58,340 nt of DNA from Planctomycetota bacterium (lineage in GTDB: Bacteria; Planctomycetota; B15-G4; JADJEK01): positions 1 through 58,340 of the forward strand of contig JACQZJ010000126.1 in the NCBI GenBank assembly GCA_016213895.1, read 5' to 3'. A program made the translations under genes and the position numbers. The notes beneath the pieces were generated by a model, which saw only the letters and a list, made by a program, of their open reading frames with translations, had not been told where the DNA came from and made no database searches. Shown one piece after another: positions 1-9,407 of this stretch. How positions within the stretch are numbered: position 1 is the stretch's first letter; every line of letters begins with the position of its first letter.

Positions 1-469
1 CGCCGCGGCGCTCCTCGTCGTTGAAAAAGCCGCGCGCCTCGACCGCAAAGAGGGGCGGGCGCCGCTCGCGGCGCTCGCCCTGATCGGCGTCGTGGTCGCG
101 GTCCAGGCGCCGGTGCTCCTGTCCGACATGAAGGGCGGGCCGCGCTTCCCCTGGCGCGCGGCGCTCCTGCGCCTCGACCGCACGGAGCAGAGCGGGGCCG
201 CGATCCACACCACGCAGCCGCGGGTGGTGGAGACGCTCACCGGCCGCGAGGTCCGCGACTTGCCCGGGTCGGCCAAGGAGTTGGACGCGCTCCTCTCCGG
301 CGGAGCGCCCGCCGTGCTCCTCCTGCCGATCGAGGGCGGCGCGCTCTATGGAGCGTCCGATCCGTCGCTCCTTGCCGAGGTCGAGCGCCGCAGGGTTGCC
401 TCCTTCGAGATCATGACCAGACGCTTCGACCTCTACCGCTTCGAGGTGCGCGCGTTCATCTTCCCGTAG
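1..469 (+). CDS. C-terminal part of a membrane protein, possibly a PMT/ArnT-type glycosyltransferase (partial)
   Basis: The frame is open from the left edge (first codon at base 2) to a TAG at 467-469, so the start lies outside the window. About 155 residues are visible. A positively charged stretch is followed by one hydrophobic segment (LAALALIGVVVAVQAPVLL), then a soluble tail of about 115 residues. One terminal membrane helix followed by a small alpha/beta tail is the usual end of polytopic lipid-linked-sugar glycosyltransferases, but no catalytic motif is in view, so this is only an inference. The gene converges on the cobalamin adenosyltransferase gene and overlaps its end by 14 bp. Confidence 0.6.
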   Translation, partial: AAALLVVEKAARLDRKEGRAPLAALALIGVVVAVQAPVLLSDMKGGPRFPWRAALLRLDRTEQSGAAIHTTQPRVVETLTGREVRDLPGSAKELDALLSGGAPAVLLLPIEGGALYGASDPSLLAEVERRRVASFEIMTRRFDLYRFEVRAFIFP

Positions 470-1031
470 CAGCCCGGCCGCTCCAGCGCGTCTCGGCCTG
501 GCCCTTCTTCAGGTTCTCGTAGCGCGCCAGCACGAACAAGAGGTCGGAGAGGCGGTTCAGGTACTTCACCACTGCAGGGGCGACCTCCTCCTGGCGCTTG
601 AGCCCCACGGCGGAGCGCTCCGCGCGGCGGCAGACGGTGCGCGCCACGTGCAGGTGCGCCGCGCAGGGCGCCCCCCCCGGCAGCAGGAAGCTGGCGAGGG
701 GCTGGAGCTCGGCGGAGAGCCGATCCACGTGCGCCTCGAGGGCGGTCACGCGCTCTTCCTGCAGGAGCGGCGCCCGCTGGCTGCCTTGCTCGGCGGCGGG
801 CAGGCTCAGGTCGGACCCGAGGCAGAGCAGGTCGTTCTGGATCTCCTCGAGCACGGCCGCGACCGCCGCGTCCGGAGCGCAGGCGCGGGCCAGGCCGATG
901 CACGCGTTCAGCTCGTCCACCGTGCCGTACGCGGCCACGCGCTGGTCGTCCTTGGGCACACGCCGGCCGGAGCCCAGCATGGTGAAGCCGTCGTCGCCCG
1001 CGCGCGTGTAGATCCTGGCTCGTCCTGGCAT
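456..1031 (-). CDS. pduO: PduO-type cob(I)alamin adenosyltransferase
   Basis: This enzyme transfers the 5'-deoxyadenosyl group of ATP to cob(I)alamin, making adenosylcobalamin in the cytosol. The 191-residue length is typical of the PduO family. Visible signatures are the ATP-binding N-terminus TRAGDDGFTMLGSGRR (residues 9-24), RVAAYGTVDELNACIG (31-46), the substrate-site helix with CRRAERSAVG (134-143), and KYLNRLSDLLFVLAR (156-170). The ATG is preceded by a GGAGGG ribosome site. It lies 46 bp downstream of the 964-aa regulatory-like-domain gene on the same strand and may be cotranscribed with it. No cobalamin biosynthesis gene or B12 riboswitch was seen nearby, so a salvage role is the simplest reading. 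Confidence 0.92.
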   Translation of the reverse strand: MPGRARIYTRAGDDGFTMLGSGRRVPKDDQRVAAYGTVDELNACIGLARACAPDAAVAAVLEEIQNDLLCLGSDLSLPAAEQGSQRAPLLQEERVTALEAHVDRLSAELQPLASFLLPGGAPCAAHLHVARTVCRRAERSAVGLKRQEEVAPAVVKYLNRLSDLLFVLARYENLKKGQAETRWSGRAATGR

Positions 1032-1077
1032 GGGTCCCTCCGGAAGGGGCGGGCGCGGCAGGCGGCGGCGCCCCGGC

Positions 1078-3972
1078 TCACTGCATCCTGATCGTGACCT
1101 CGGCGCTCTCGCCTTCCTTCATCGCCACCCGGGCGCTGCCGGAGAGCGCGCTCTGGCCGCCGTCGACGGCCTGATTGACGCTCAGCGTGCCGCTCGCAGC
1201 CGTCCCCACCTCCATCCACATCCACTCCTCCTCGCCCGGCCACTCCCAGGAGGTCTCCTCGCGGCCGTCGTCGCCGGTGAAGCGTAGGATCACCCACGTG
1301 TCGGAGAGCACTTCCCGGCTCGCTCCCTCGAGCCGCACCTTCACCCAGCCGCCGCTCTGCATGACCACGTCCAGCGGGCCGGTCGCGCGCTGCGCCGCCA
1401 CGCGGATGGAGTTCACGGTCTGCGTGACGAACCCCTTCACGCGGACCGTGAGGTCGAACGCGCCCGCCTGCAGGTTCTCCAGCACGTAGCGGCCGTCCGC
1501 GTCGCTCTCCGCCGACTGCCCCCAGCCGAAGGACGCGACCGCGCCCTGCCCCCGGTTCACGGACACGTCGGCCGCGGCGATCGGCTGCTGCTTGGCATCG
1601 AGGATGCGGCCGCTGATGGAGCCGATGCCCACTTCGACCGTCACCTGGCTCTCGATGTTGGAGTTCACGCGCACCTGCCCGCCTTCGAAGGCGATCGACC
1701 AGGTCTTCATGACGACGAGGGCGTAGTTCGCCGGAGCGAGGCGCCGGAAGCGGAAGCGGCCGAGCGCGTCGGTCTTCACGTTCTCGCCCCAGCGGTAGCG
1801 GCGCTGCCGGCCGCTGTCATCCACCACGTTGACCACGACCGAGACGCGCGCCGCCGGGCAGCCGTTGAACAACACGACTCCCGCGAGCGAGCCGGGATCG
1901 ATGCGCTCCACGGTCACGTCGTGCTGCGCGGTCTGGCCGTCCTCGACCAGCACCGGGAAGCGCTCCGCCTCCGGGATCTCGCGGCTGTCGCCGCGCCGCC
2001 GGTCGGACGAGAAGGGCATGCCGGAGCGGGAACCGTCCTCGAGCCGCGCCTGCACGCTGTAGCGCCCGGCCGGCAGCCCCTCGATGCGGTAGCTGCCGTT
2101 CTCCAGGGAGACGGCCTTGCCGCTGCCGTTCGGCCCGCGCGCGTCCACCTCGAGCGCCGGCTCCGGAACGTTGCGGTTGTTCACCACTCTCCCCTCGATC
2201 GCGCCGCCCTTGGTGAGGAGCATCTCGACCGGCTCGGGTTCCACGCCGGGGCGCACCTCCACCCCGCCCGCGATGGCGCGGGCGTAGCCCTTCTTCTCGG
2301 CCGCGAGGGCGAAGCTCCCCGCCGCCAGGGTGGCGCAGCGGGCCAGCCCCGCCTGGTCGCTGACGATGCGCTCGATCCACTCGCCGAGCGCCTCCGGCCA
2401 GGCCTCGATGCGCCCGCCCGGGCCGATGCGCACCGGCGCCGGCTCCTGCGAGCTGTCGGGGGGAGCGGCCCGGTGGACGTTGACGATCGCGCCCGCCACG
2501 GGCTCCCGCTTCTCCGCGTCCAGCACCTTCACCGTGAGGCCGAGGCCGGGATCGACGCGCACCAGGATCCCGGACATGCCGCTCGATTCACCCGCGAGCC
2601 GGAACTCGGTGGACTCGCCCGGAGCGAATCCCTTGGCGTGCGCCTCGATCTTGAAGCGCCCGCCCTCGCTGTTGACGCTGAAGGCGAGGGAGAAGGTCCC
2701 GTCCACCTTCATGTCCGTCTCGGTGTCCTCCCAGTAGCGCTCGAAGCGCGCCTCTTGCTCGTCTTCATCCCACGGCGGAATCCACAGCAGATTGAGGGAC
2801 TCGGCCTCGACCGGCGCGCCGTCCCGGGAGTTGACCACCATGCCCTGCACTTGGCAGGAACGCCCCATGGTGATCTCGAGCGGCGCTCCGCCTGCCTCGA
2901 CCTCGCCCACCCACTCCTGGCGGTAACCCCTGGCCGAGGCCCAGATCTGGTACTTCCCCGGACAGATGGAGTCGAAGCGGAAGCGTCCGTCCTGGTCAGA
3001 GGTCTGCTGTTCGCCGTACCACTCCCATGCGCCGCCTTCCTGCGTGCGGCTCACGCCGAGGCGCGCGCCGGCGATGCCGCGCCCGGCCTCGTCCACGACC
3101 CGGCCGGAGATCAGCGCCGCCGGGATGACGACCAGCTCGAGATCGTCGACCCGGTCCCCCTCGACGAACTCCCTCGTGACCGGCTCGGGCAGGGCATAGC
3201 CCTTTGCCTTGACGGTGATGCCGTGGCGGCCGGGGAAGAGGACCTCCTCCGGGAAGCGGCCTTCCGCGCCGGTCAGGATCGGCTTCTCCGACCACCTCCA
3301 GCCGAAGGCGACCTCCGCGCCGCTCAAGGGCAGGCCGCCGTCGGTGCGCACCTGGCCCGAGACCAGGGCGCCGCGCCGCAGCGGAACGTCGCCCACGTCG
3401 AAGACCAGCTTCTCGAAGACCTCGACGTCGTCCCTGCGGCCGAGCAGGCCCTCCTTGGACTGGACCTTGATCTCGAACTGCGGCGACGCCACGAGGTCGA
3501 TGATGACGAAGCGCCCCTCCTGGTCCGTTTCGCCGCCGCGCTCATAGCGCGCGTACTCCTCGCCCGGCTCGACCTGCACGCCGAACTTCGCGGCCTCCTT
3601 GGGCTCCACGTGCCGCCGCACCACGACCTCGACTCCGGCCGCCGGCTTGCCGTCCTTGCCGATGACGCGCCCGCTGAGCCCGGTCGCGTCCGGCGGGATC
3701 CCTCCCGCGGCCGCCTCCTCGGCCGGCTCCTCCGCGGGCAGGCCCGCGGGCTCGCTCGCGGCGCGCTCGGCGCCGTCCCCCTGCTGCGCGTCCGCCACCC
3801 CCTCCGGCCCGCCGTCCTGAGCCGCCGCCTTGCCCAGGGCGGCCGCCTCGTTTTCAGCGCGGGGGTCGGCGGAGCCCCCTCCCCACACCAGGAACGCGCC
3901 CGCCAGCGCCACCATCAGAAGGACCGCCGCCATGACCGTGGCGGCGCGCGCTGACCCTCGCATCTCGCCCAT
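1078..3972 (-). CDS. Large membrane-anchored carboxypeptidase-regulatory-like domain protein (964 aa)
   Basis: An N-terminal hydrophobic segment at about residues 13-31 (VMAAVLLMVALAGAFLVWGG) anchors or exports the protein. An acidic, Ala/Glu-rich linker follows. The rest is a chain of about eight beta-sandwich units of 80-100 residues, recognised by the recurring start 'hSGRVhD..G.PhAGA.V', for example GLSGRVIGKDGKPAAGVEVV, ALISGRVVDEAGRGIAGARL and GSISGRILDAKQQPIAAADV, each with a later 'G.Y.h..L..G.Y.h.V' strand pair. This is the CarboxypepD_reg-like / CnaB-like fold, which acts as a structural or adhesive module. No enzymatic domain is visible. The first of two in-frame ATGs is chosen because GGAAGG sits 6-7 bases upstream. 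A 1004-aa relative lies at 10382-13396 and another at the right edge. Confidence 0.8.
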   Translation of the reverse strand: MGEMRGSARAATVMAAVLLMVALAGAFLVWGGGSADPRAENEAAALGKAAAQDGGPEGVADAQQGDGAERAASEPAGLPAEEPAEEAAAGGIPPDATGLSGRVIGKDGKPAAGVEVVVRRHVEPKEAAKFGVQVEPGEEYARYERGGETDQEGRFVIIDLVASPQFEIKVQSKEGLLGRRDDVEVFEKLVFDVGDVPLRRGALVSGQVRTDGGLPLSGAEVAFGWRWSEKPILTGAEGRFPEEVLFPGRHGITVKAKGYALPEPVTREFVEGDRVDDLELVVIPAALISGRVVDEAGRGIAGARLGVSRTQEGGAWEWYGEQQTSDQDGRFRFDSICPGKYQIWASARGYRQEWVGEVEAGGAPLEITMGRSCQVQGMVVNSRDGAPVEAESLNLLWIPPWDEDEQEARFERYWEDTETDMKVDGTFSLAFSVNSEGGRFKIEAHAKGFAPGESTEFRLAGESSGMSGILVRVDPGLGLTVKVLDAEKREPVAGAIVNVHRAAPPDSSQEPAPVRIGPGGRIEAWPEALGEWIERIVSDQAGLARCATLAAGSFALAAEKKGYARAIAGGVEVRPGVEPEPVEMLLTKGGAIEGRVVNNRNVPEPALEVDARGPNGSGKAVSLENGSYRIEGLPAGRYSVQARLEDGSRSGMPFSSDRRRGDSREIPEAERFPVLVEDGQTAQHDVTVERIDPGSLAGVVLFNGCPAARVSVVVNVVDDSGRQRRYRWGENVKTDALGRFRFRRLAPANYALVVMKTWSIAFEGGQVRVNSNIESQVTVEVGIGSISGRILDAKQQPIAAADVSVNRGQGAVASFGWGQSAESDADGRYVLENLQAGAFDLTVRVKGFVTQTVNSIRVAAQRATGPLDVVMQSGGWVKVRLEGASREVLSDTWVILRFTGDDGREETSWEWPGEEEWMWMEVGTAASGTLSVNQAVDGGQSALSGSARVAMKEGESAEVTIRMQ

Positions 3973-4060
3973 CGCTGCCTTCCCGTTGCTCTCTCGGCGG
4001 GACTCTCGCCCTTCGATTCTACCCGAAAGCCGGCCGCGCGTCGCGCGGCCGCGCGCACGA

Positions 4061-4960
4061 TCAAGAAACCCGGCCCGCGGCCCGCCGCAGCGTGAGCAGG
4101 GCCGCCTCGGCCGGCGCCCCCGCCCGGCAGGGGACGATGAGCACGCCCACGCCCGCAGTCACGTGAACGAGCGTCTCCCCCACGCGGTTCAGGCCGGGCG
4201 CGAGGCGGCTGCGCGCGCCGCCCCGCGCCAGCAGGCGCCCGAGCAGCGGAACCTGCCCGCCGTGCGTGTGGCCAGCGAGGAGCAGGTCGACGCCCCTGCC
4301 CGCGACGCGCTCGGCGACGTCCGGATGGTGGCAGAGCAGGACGACGACGTCCCCGGCGCGCCGCGGGGCGAGCGCCGCGTCCAGGTCCACGACCTTTCCT
4401 TCCTCCACGTCCTCGATCCCGGCGAGCAAGAGGCGCGCGCCGCGCGACTCGATGACGCGGCCCTCGTTGCGCAGCGTGGCGATGCCCTGGGCCGCGAAGA
4501 CGTCGGCCAGCTCCGATTCGCGCCGGCCGTGGTAGTCATGGTTGCCGAACACGGCGAAGGCGCCGATCCGGCGGCGGATCGCGCCGAGCGCCGGGGCCAG
4601 CTCGATCCCCTCCTCGACCCGATGCGTGATGTAGTCCCCGGTGAGGCAGAGCAGGTCCGGATCGCACTCGCTGACCAGCGCGACCAAGTCCGCGAGCGCC
4701 GCCGAGTCGAGGAACGGGCCGGCGTGGAAGTCGGAGAGGTGGGCGATGCGCAGGCCGTCGAGGGCGGACGGGAGGCCCGCGAGCAGGACGTCGCGCTCGC
4801 TGAGGCGGAGCGCGCCGCGCGCCAGGCGGGCGCGGTAGCGCGCCTTGCCGTTGAGCAGCCGCGAGCAGGTCCATTCGATGGCCGTCGCGGCCTGAAGCAG
4901 CGGTCGGCGGTAGCGGCGCGGAGCACGCCGCGCTTCCTGGTGCCCTCCGGTCGCGTCCAC
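4061..4960 (-). CDS. Calcineurin-like metallophosphoesterase (YkuE/LpxH-like group)
   Basis: All five blocks of the calcineurin-like phosphoesterase fold are present: SDFH (D77, H79), GD (108-109), GNHD (139-142), a histidine pair CHHP (210-213) and GHTHGGQ (230-236). These bind a two-metal centre that hydrolyses phosphoester or pyrophosphate bonds. The N-terminal 45 residues are basic with a short amphipathic stretch, as in members that work at the membrane on lipid substrates such as UDP-diacylglucosamine; the substrate cannot be read from sequence. The start used is a GTG at 4960 without a strong ribosome site, so the first residues are uncertain. It is followed, 37 bp away going right, by an acyl-CoA ligase relic and then a Nudix gene, all on the minus strand. 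Confidence 0.85.
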   Translation of the reverse strand: MDATGGHQEARRAPRRYRRPLLQAATAIEWTCSRLLNGKARYRARLARGALRLSERDVLLAGLPSALDGLRIAHLSDFHAGPFLDSAALADLVALVSECDPDLLCLTGDYITHRVEEGIELAPALGAIRRRIGAFAVFGNHDYHGRRESELADVFAAQGIATLRNEGRVIESRGARLLLAGIEDVEEGKVVDLDAALAPRRAGDVVVLLCHHPDVAERVAGRGVDLLLAGHTHGGQVPLLGRLLARGGARSRLAPGLNRVGETLVHVTAGVGVLIVPCRAGAPAEAALLTLRRAAGRVS

Positions 4961-4997
4961 GACAGGAAGGTAGCACGCCGCGCGCCAGCGGCGTGCG

Positions 4998-5446
4998 TCA
5001 GCCCTCCTGCAGCATCCTGCGCAGCTCGTGCCTTTTGACCTTGCCGCTGCCGGTCAGGGGGAACTCGTCGACGAAGATGATGCGCGCCGGCACCTTGTGG
5101 TCGGCGAGGAACTGGCGCGCGCGCGGCTCTTCTGCAGGATGTAGACGATCTCCGGCAGCTTCAGCGCCGTGTTCGCCGTGACCAGGACCGCTCCGGCCCG
5201 CGCCAGGCCGTACTGCAGGGCGAGCCACTCGGGGATGTTGCAGGCCCAGACCACGGCGCGGTCTCCGGGCGCGAGGCCCGCGGCCACGCAGGCCGCCGCC
5301 ACGCGGTCCGCTTCCTCGTCGAGGCGGCGGAAGGTCCAGCGCACCCCGCGCTCGGGCGAGACCACGGCCTCGCGCTCGGGAAAGAGCGCGGTCGCGCGCC
5401 GCAGGAGTCCGCTGACCGTGCAGTCTCGGATGGGGATGCCGCGCAT
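4998..5446 (-). pseudogene. Acyl-CoA synthetase (AMP-binding) relic with internal deletion and frameshift
   Basis: The first about 107 codons from the ATG at 5446 read as the N-terminus of a FadD-like acyl-CoA ligase: TFRRLDEEADRVAAA, GLAPGDRAVVWACNIPEW and GAVLVTANTALKLPEIVYIL. Around 5118-5128 the similarity jumps, in another frame, to the extreme C-terminus: FLADHKVPARIIFVDEFPLTGSGKVKRHELRRML, ending at 4998. The GSGK segment holds the catalytic C-terminal lysine of this family. About 400 residues that should carry the ATP/AMP-binding core are missing. A GCGCGCG run at the junction would fit a deletion between short repeats. The relic cannot be an active ligase. Confidence 0.8.
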
Positions 5447-5483
5447 GGTTCCTGACCCCTTCCGCGGGATCGCGCTGGGCGAA

Positions 5484-6113
5484 TCAAACTGCTTCGACCA
5501 CGCGCTCGATCCCCTCGGCGATGAGCCGCGACCAGGTTTCCATGTCGACGCCCGGGTCCGCCGCCAGCGTCTTCAGCTCCGCAAGCGGCACGAACGAGGC
5601 CTCGGTCAGCTCGCCGCGCCGCACCCGCGCCACTCCCTTGGCCACGCGCGCCGCGTGCACCACGCCGAAATGCACCGCGCCCACGGGGTTCGAGTCGTCG
5701 TTGATGATCCCGACCGGCCGGGCCGTGACCACCTCGTCGAAGCCCACCTCCTCGTCGAGCTCGCGCCGCGCGCACGCGGCCAGGAGGTCGCCGTCCCGGG
5801 CGTCCGGAGGATTGATGTGGCCGCCGAGGCCGATCGAGAGCTTGTCGTGCAGGCGCGCGTCGCCGCCCTTCTTCGAGCGCCTGAGCAGGAGCACCTCGCT
5901 GCCGCGCAGTATCACCACGTAGGGGATGATCTGCTGGAAGGAAGGGTCGGTCTCGGCGTGGCGCCGCTCCAGGAAGAAGCCCCTGCTGCGGGCGCGCTCG
6001 AGGTAGCGGCCGATCTCGTCGCCGTGCGTCGACCGCGGCAGGAAGCCGTGCGGGCAGCGTTCGTCGAACAGGTCGGCGCGCTTCACGACGTAGACGAACT
6101 CCACCGGGATCAT
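5484..6113 (-). CDS. Nudix hydrolase domain protein
   Basis: A 209-residue protein with a Nudix fold. The Nudix box lies at about residues 98-125 (GGHINPP, then DLLAACARRELDEEVGF). The catalytic helix RELDEEVGF matches the REUxEExGU part, while the first box glutamate is replaced by Asp109. The family hydrolyses nucleoside diphosphates linked to other groups; the substrate here is unknown. The N-terminal 60 residues form an additional domain seen in some Nudix proteins that begin with a short beta segment (VEFVYVVKR). The ATG at 6113 directly abuts a GGAGG, so the GTG three codons later (6104), eight bases from that site, may be the real start. It diverges from rnpB, about 50 bp away. Confidence 0.8.
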   Translation of the reverse strand: MIPVEFVYVVKRADLFDERCPHGFLPRSTHGDEIGRYLERARSRGFFLERRHAETDPSFQQIIPYVVILRGSEVLLLRRSKKGGDARLHDKLSIGLGGHINPPDARDGDLLAACARRELDEEVGFDEVVTARPVGIINDDSNPVGAVHFGVVHAARVAKGVARVRRGELTEASFVPLAELKTLAADPGVDMETWSRLIAEGIERVVEAV

Positions 6114-6162
6114 CCTCCGTTGCCGTCGCTTTCTGCGCGAGCGCCGGCTACTCTACATGGCG

Positions 6163-6548
<386 letters not shown>

Positions 6549-6603
6549 TCTTGATCTCCCCCCGCGGCTGCGGCCGGGACCGCTGCGCAATCGTGCAAGT
6601 CGC

Positions 6604-6631
6604 TTGACGAATCACGCGCGCGTGCGATACT
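6604..6631 (+). promoter_or_regulatory. Sigma70-like promoter for the small PEP-CTERM gene
   Basis: TTGACG (6604-6609) and GATACT (6626-6631) are separated by 16 bp, a near-consensus sigma70 pair in a GC-rich background. Transcription would start near 6638 and leave a leader of about 170 nt before the ATG at 6810. No riboswitch-like fold was recognised in that leader. Confidence 0.55.
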
Positions 6632-6809
6632 TGGTCCTGCTCAGTCTGTCGTTCAGGACTTGCTGGAAGGTTTGCCTTCGCTCAGGATCCTCGCGGGAAT
6701 CCCGCCAGCGGCCTTGTGCCGCGCGGCTGGATTCGCCGATAGGAGCGGCCGCTTTTCGGGACGGCCGTCCACTCGCCGGAGCGATGGCGCCGCTCGAGAC
6801 CGAGACACC

Positions 6810-7031
6810 ATGACCTGCCGCTCGATGATCGCCGTTCTCGCCTTCGTCCTTGCCCCAGCGCTGAAAGCGTCCGCCGCCGCCGCGGAATCCCTGGAGGGGT
6901 CCGCGCAGGAAGGCGCTTCGCTCCTTTCCGGCGCCGCCCCTTTGCTCGAGCCGTCGACCTTGGTCCTGGTCGGCCTCGGCCTGATCGGCTTGGCGGTGTT
7001 CCGCACGCGCTACCGGCAGGAGCACGACTGA
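6810..7031 (+). CDS. Very short exported protein with a PEP-CTERM-type tail
   Basis: This 73-residue protein has only three parts: a signal peptide (MTCRSMIAVLAFVLAPALKA, cleavage near ASAAAAES), a spacer of about 20 residues, and a C-terminal tail LEPSTLVLVGLGLIGLAVF followed by RTRYRQ. That tail has the order of a PEP-CTERM sorting signal: (P)EP motif, hydrophobic helix, basic cluster. The first Pro is Leu here. PEP-CTERM proteins are processed by exosortase and shown at the cell surface or in exopolysaccharide; no exosortase gene is in this window. It stands alone between rnpB and the HEAT/VWA gene and has its own promoter upstream. Confidence 0.7.
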   Translation: MTCRSMIAVLAFVLAPALKASAAAAESLEGSAQEGASLLSGAAPLLEPSTLVLVGLGLIGLAVFRTRYRQEHD

Positions 7032-7154
7032 GCGCGCGGCGCGTGGACTGATCAGAGCCGCGGCCGATCTCCCCGCCGCGCTCGAATCCAGGGGCGCCTC
7101 CTTCCCGGCCGGCTGGTACGATTCACTCCTCACCACGGCCCGCCGGAAGACGCT

Positions 7155-9398
7155 ATGAGCACAGCGCCGCTGCTCCTCGCCCTCCTGCTCTTCTCCCCCG
7201 CATGGCAGGCCGACGCGGACTTCGAGGTCGCGCGGCGCGAGTACGCCGACCTGGTGCGCGACCAGCTCGACGCCGAGACCCTGAGCGAGGCGGACGTCGA
7301 GAAAGCGCGCGCCGCGGTCAGCGCCCTGGTGCAGACCGGGCACGCGCAGGTCCTCGACACCCTCTCCGTGGACGCCGGCAGGGTAGGCGCGCGCATCCTC
7401 AAGCTCACGGTCGAGCTGGAGGACGCGCGCCTGCGCCAGCAGAGAATCAAGGAGAAGCTCGCCAAGCCGGACGCCTCGGAACGTGCCGCGGCCGAGGAGG
7501 AGGTCAAGACCCTGGAGAAGCGCACCGCCGAGCTGCAGGCGCTCCTGCCGCTCCTCAAGGCCGTGCGCGCCGCGCTGCAGGAAGGTCTCCTGGACATCAC
7601 CGAGAAGGCGGCGGCGGTCGAACCGGAGGCGGTCTTCAAGATGCTCGTGGCCTACTTCGAGACCGACACGAACGGCTTCTACCAGCTCGAGCAAGAGGTG
7701 CGCCAGGGAGAGGCGCTCCTCGCGTCCGTGCGCGAACGGCTCCCGGCGGTCCCGGCCGAGGAGGAGGCGGAGAAGGTCCGGCTCGAGGACGCGGAAGCGC
7801 GCGGCGCCGCTGAAGTCGAGGAGAAGCGCGCGGCGCTCTTGCAGCTCGGCCGCCTCAAGGACCGGCGCATCGCCGTGCTCGGCGCGCTCTTCGCGCGCCT
7901 GCCGCCGGGAGTCCAGGCGCGCGAGATGAAGAGCATCCAGGCCAACCTGCGGGACGACGTCCGCTGGGAGACGCGCGCCGTGTACGCGTAGCTGCTCGGC
8001 CAGGTCCCGGCCGAGGGCGCCGCAGAGGACCTGCTGCAGGTGATGCGGCGCGCGGCGCGGAACAACCGGGACCTGACCAAGGACATCGAGCCGCTGCGCG
8101 AGGTCTACGACCGCGCGCTCAAGGCGGTCACGACCCAGATCGCCGGCAGCGGCGTGGTGTACACCGACGTGCTCGCCACCAAGGAAAAGGCGGAGAAGGA
8201 GCTGCAGGCCGCCTCGGCCCGCGCCTACGGCGAGGAGCGCGTGCTCGAGTCGGCCGTGGCCGGGCTCGGGCGCGCGCTCGCCCTGGCGCAGGGAGAGGGG
8301 CGGCAGAAGGCCCTGGACACGGTGATCAAGCTGGCCGAGAAGGACCAGGACCCGGAGGTGCGCGTGCGCGCCGTGGATGCACTCGGCCGGGTGGACGCGG
8401 CGCCGGTGCGGGAGAAGCTGCGCGAGCTGGTGGAAAAGAGCGCCGACCTGCGCCTGCGCCTCGCCGCGCTGGACTCCCTGGCGCGCCTCGCGGACGAGGA
8501 CACGGTCGAGCTCGCCATCGGCTCGCTGCTGCAGGACGCGGAGTGGCGCATGCGCGCCGCGGCCATGCGCTTCCTGGTGAAAGTCCCGCGCAAGAACGCC
8601 GTGCCCGCGCTCATCGAGTCCATCGGGGGGGAAGTCGGACGCCTGGTGGACGACGCCGAGCAGGCCCTGGTGCAGCTGACCGGCAGGTCGTTCCACGGGG
8701 ACGCCGCCCTCTGGCGGGAGTGGTGGGCGGCGAACAAGGAGTCGTTCGAGATCGGCGGAGCGCTGGCCCAGGGCGAGGCCGAGGCGGGCAAGCGCGAGGA
8801 AGGGAAGGACGTCCCGGGCCACGTCTCGTTCTACGGCATCAGCACGCGCTCCAAGCGCATCCTCTTCGTGCTCGACCGCTCCGGCTCGATGAACGATCCC
8901 GTGGGCAAGGGCGCGACCGGTCCCGGCGCGCAGAAGAAGATCGACGCCGCCAAGATCCAGCTCAAGGCCGCGCTCGCCGGACTCGCGGACGGCGACCTGT
9001 TCAACATCATCACCTACGCCGTGGACGTCGAGCGCTGGCAGAAAAGGATGGCGGAGACGTCGAGCGCGCTGCGCAAGAAGACGGTGCGCTACGTGGACGC
9101 CCTCGAGGCGGCCGGCGGCACGAACATCTACGACGCGCTCGAGCAGGCCTTCCGCCTGGCGGGCATCGGCGCCATGGACAAGGCGTACGAGTCGAACGTG
9201 GACACGATCTTCTTCCTCACCGACGGCCAGCCGACGGCCGGCGAGGTGCAGGATCCGGCGGAGATCCTGCGCCGGGTGAAGGAGTGGAACCGCCTGGCGC
9301 GGGTCGTGGTGCACACCGTCGGCGTCGGCCTGGACCACGACGCCGCGTTCCTGCGGCGGCTGGCCGAGGAGAACGGCGGGCAGTACGTCAGCCGCTGA
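7155..9398 (+). pseudogene. HEAT-repeat / von Willebrand factor A protein interrupted by an in-frame TAG
   Basis: The two open pieces 7155-7991 and 8040-9398 are in the same frame, joined without frameshift across a single TAG at 7989-7991 (codon 279 of 748) in the context VYA-stop-LLGQVP. Read through, the protein has a signal peptide (MSTAPLLLALLLFSPAWQA), a long charged coiled-coil region (about residues 30-300), HEAT-like repeats (about 365-515: VRVRAVDALGRVD, LRLRLAALDSLARLA, WRMRAAAMRFLVKVP) and a C-terminal VWA domain with a complete MIDAS: DRSGS (from residue 574), Thr in GGTN (656) and Asp in LTDG (690). Such proteins bind partners through a metal ion outside the cytoplasm. A single G-to-T change (GAG to TAG) would explain the stop. 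It may be a young pseudogene, a polymorphism or a sequencing error. Confidence 0.8.
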
Positions 9399-9407
9399 GC
9401 GCGCGCC

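Noticed and set aside
7989-7991. TAG read as pyrrolysine or reassigned codon
   Set aside because: TAG ends several normal genes in the window (467, 22365, 36358, 44868) and no pyl gene or special context is seen.
6612-9338. 908-codon minus-strand frame
   Set aside because: It is antisense to the PEP-CTERM and HEAT/VWA genes; composition is Arg/Leu/His-rich with no recognisable domain.
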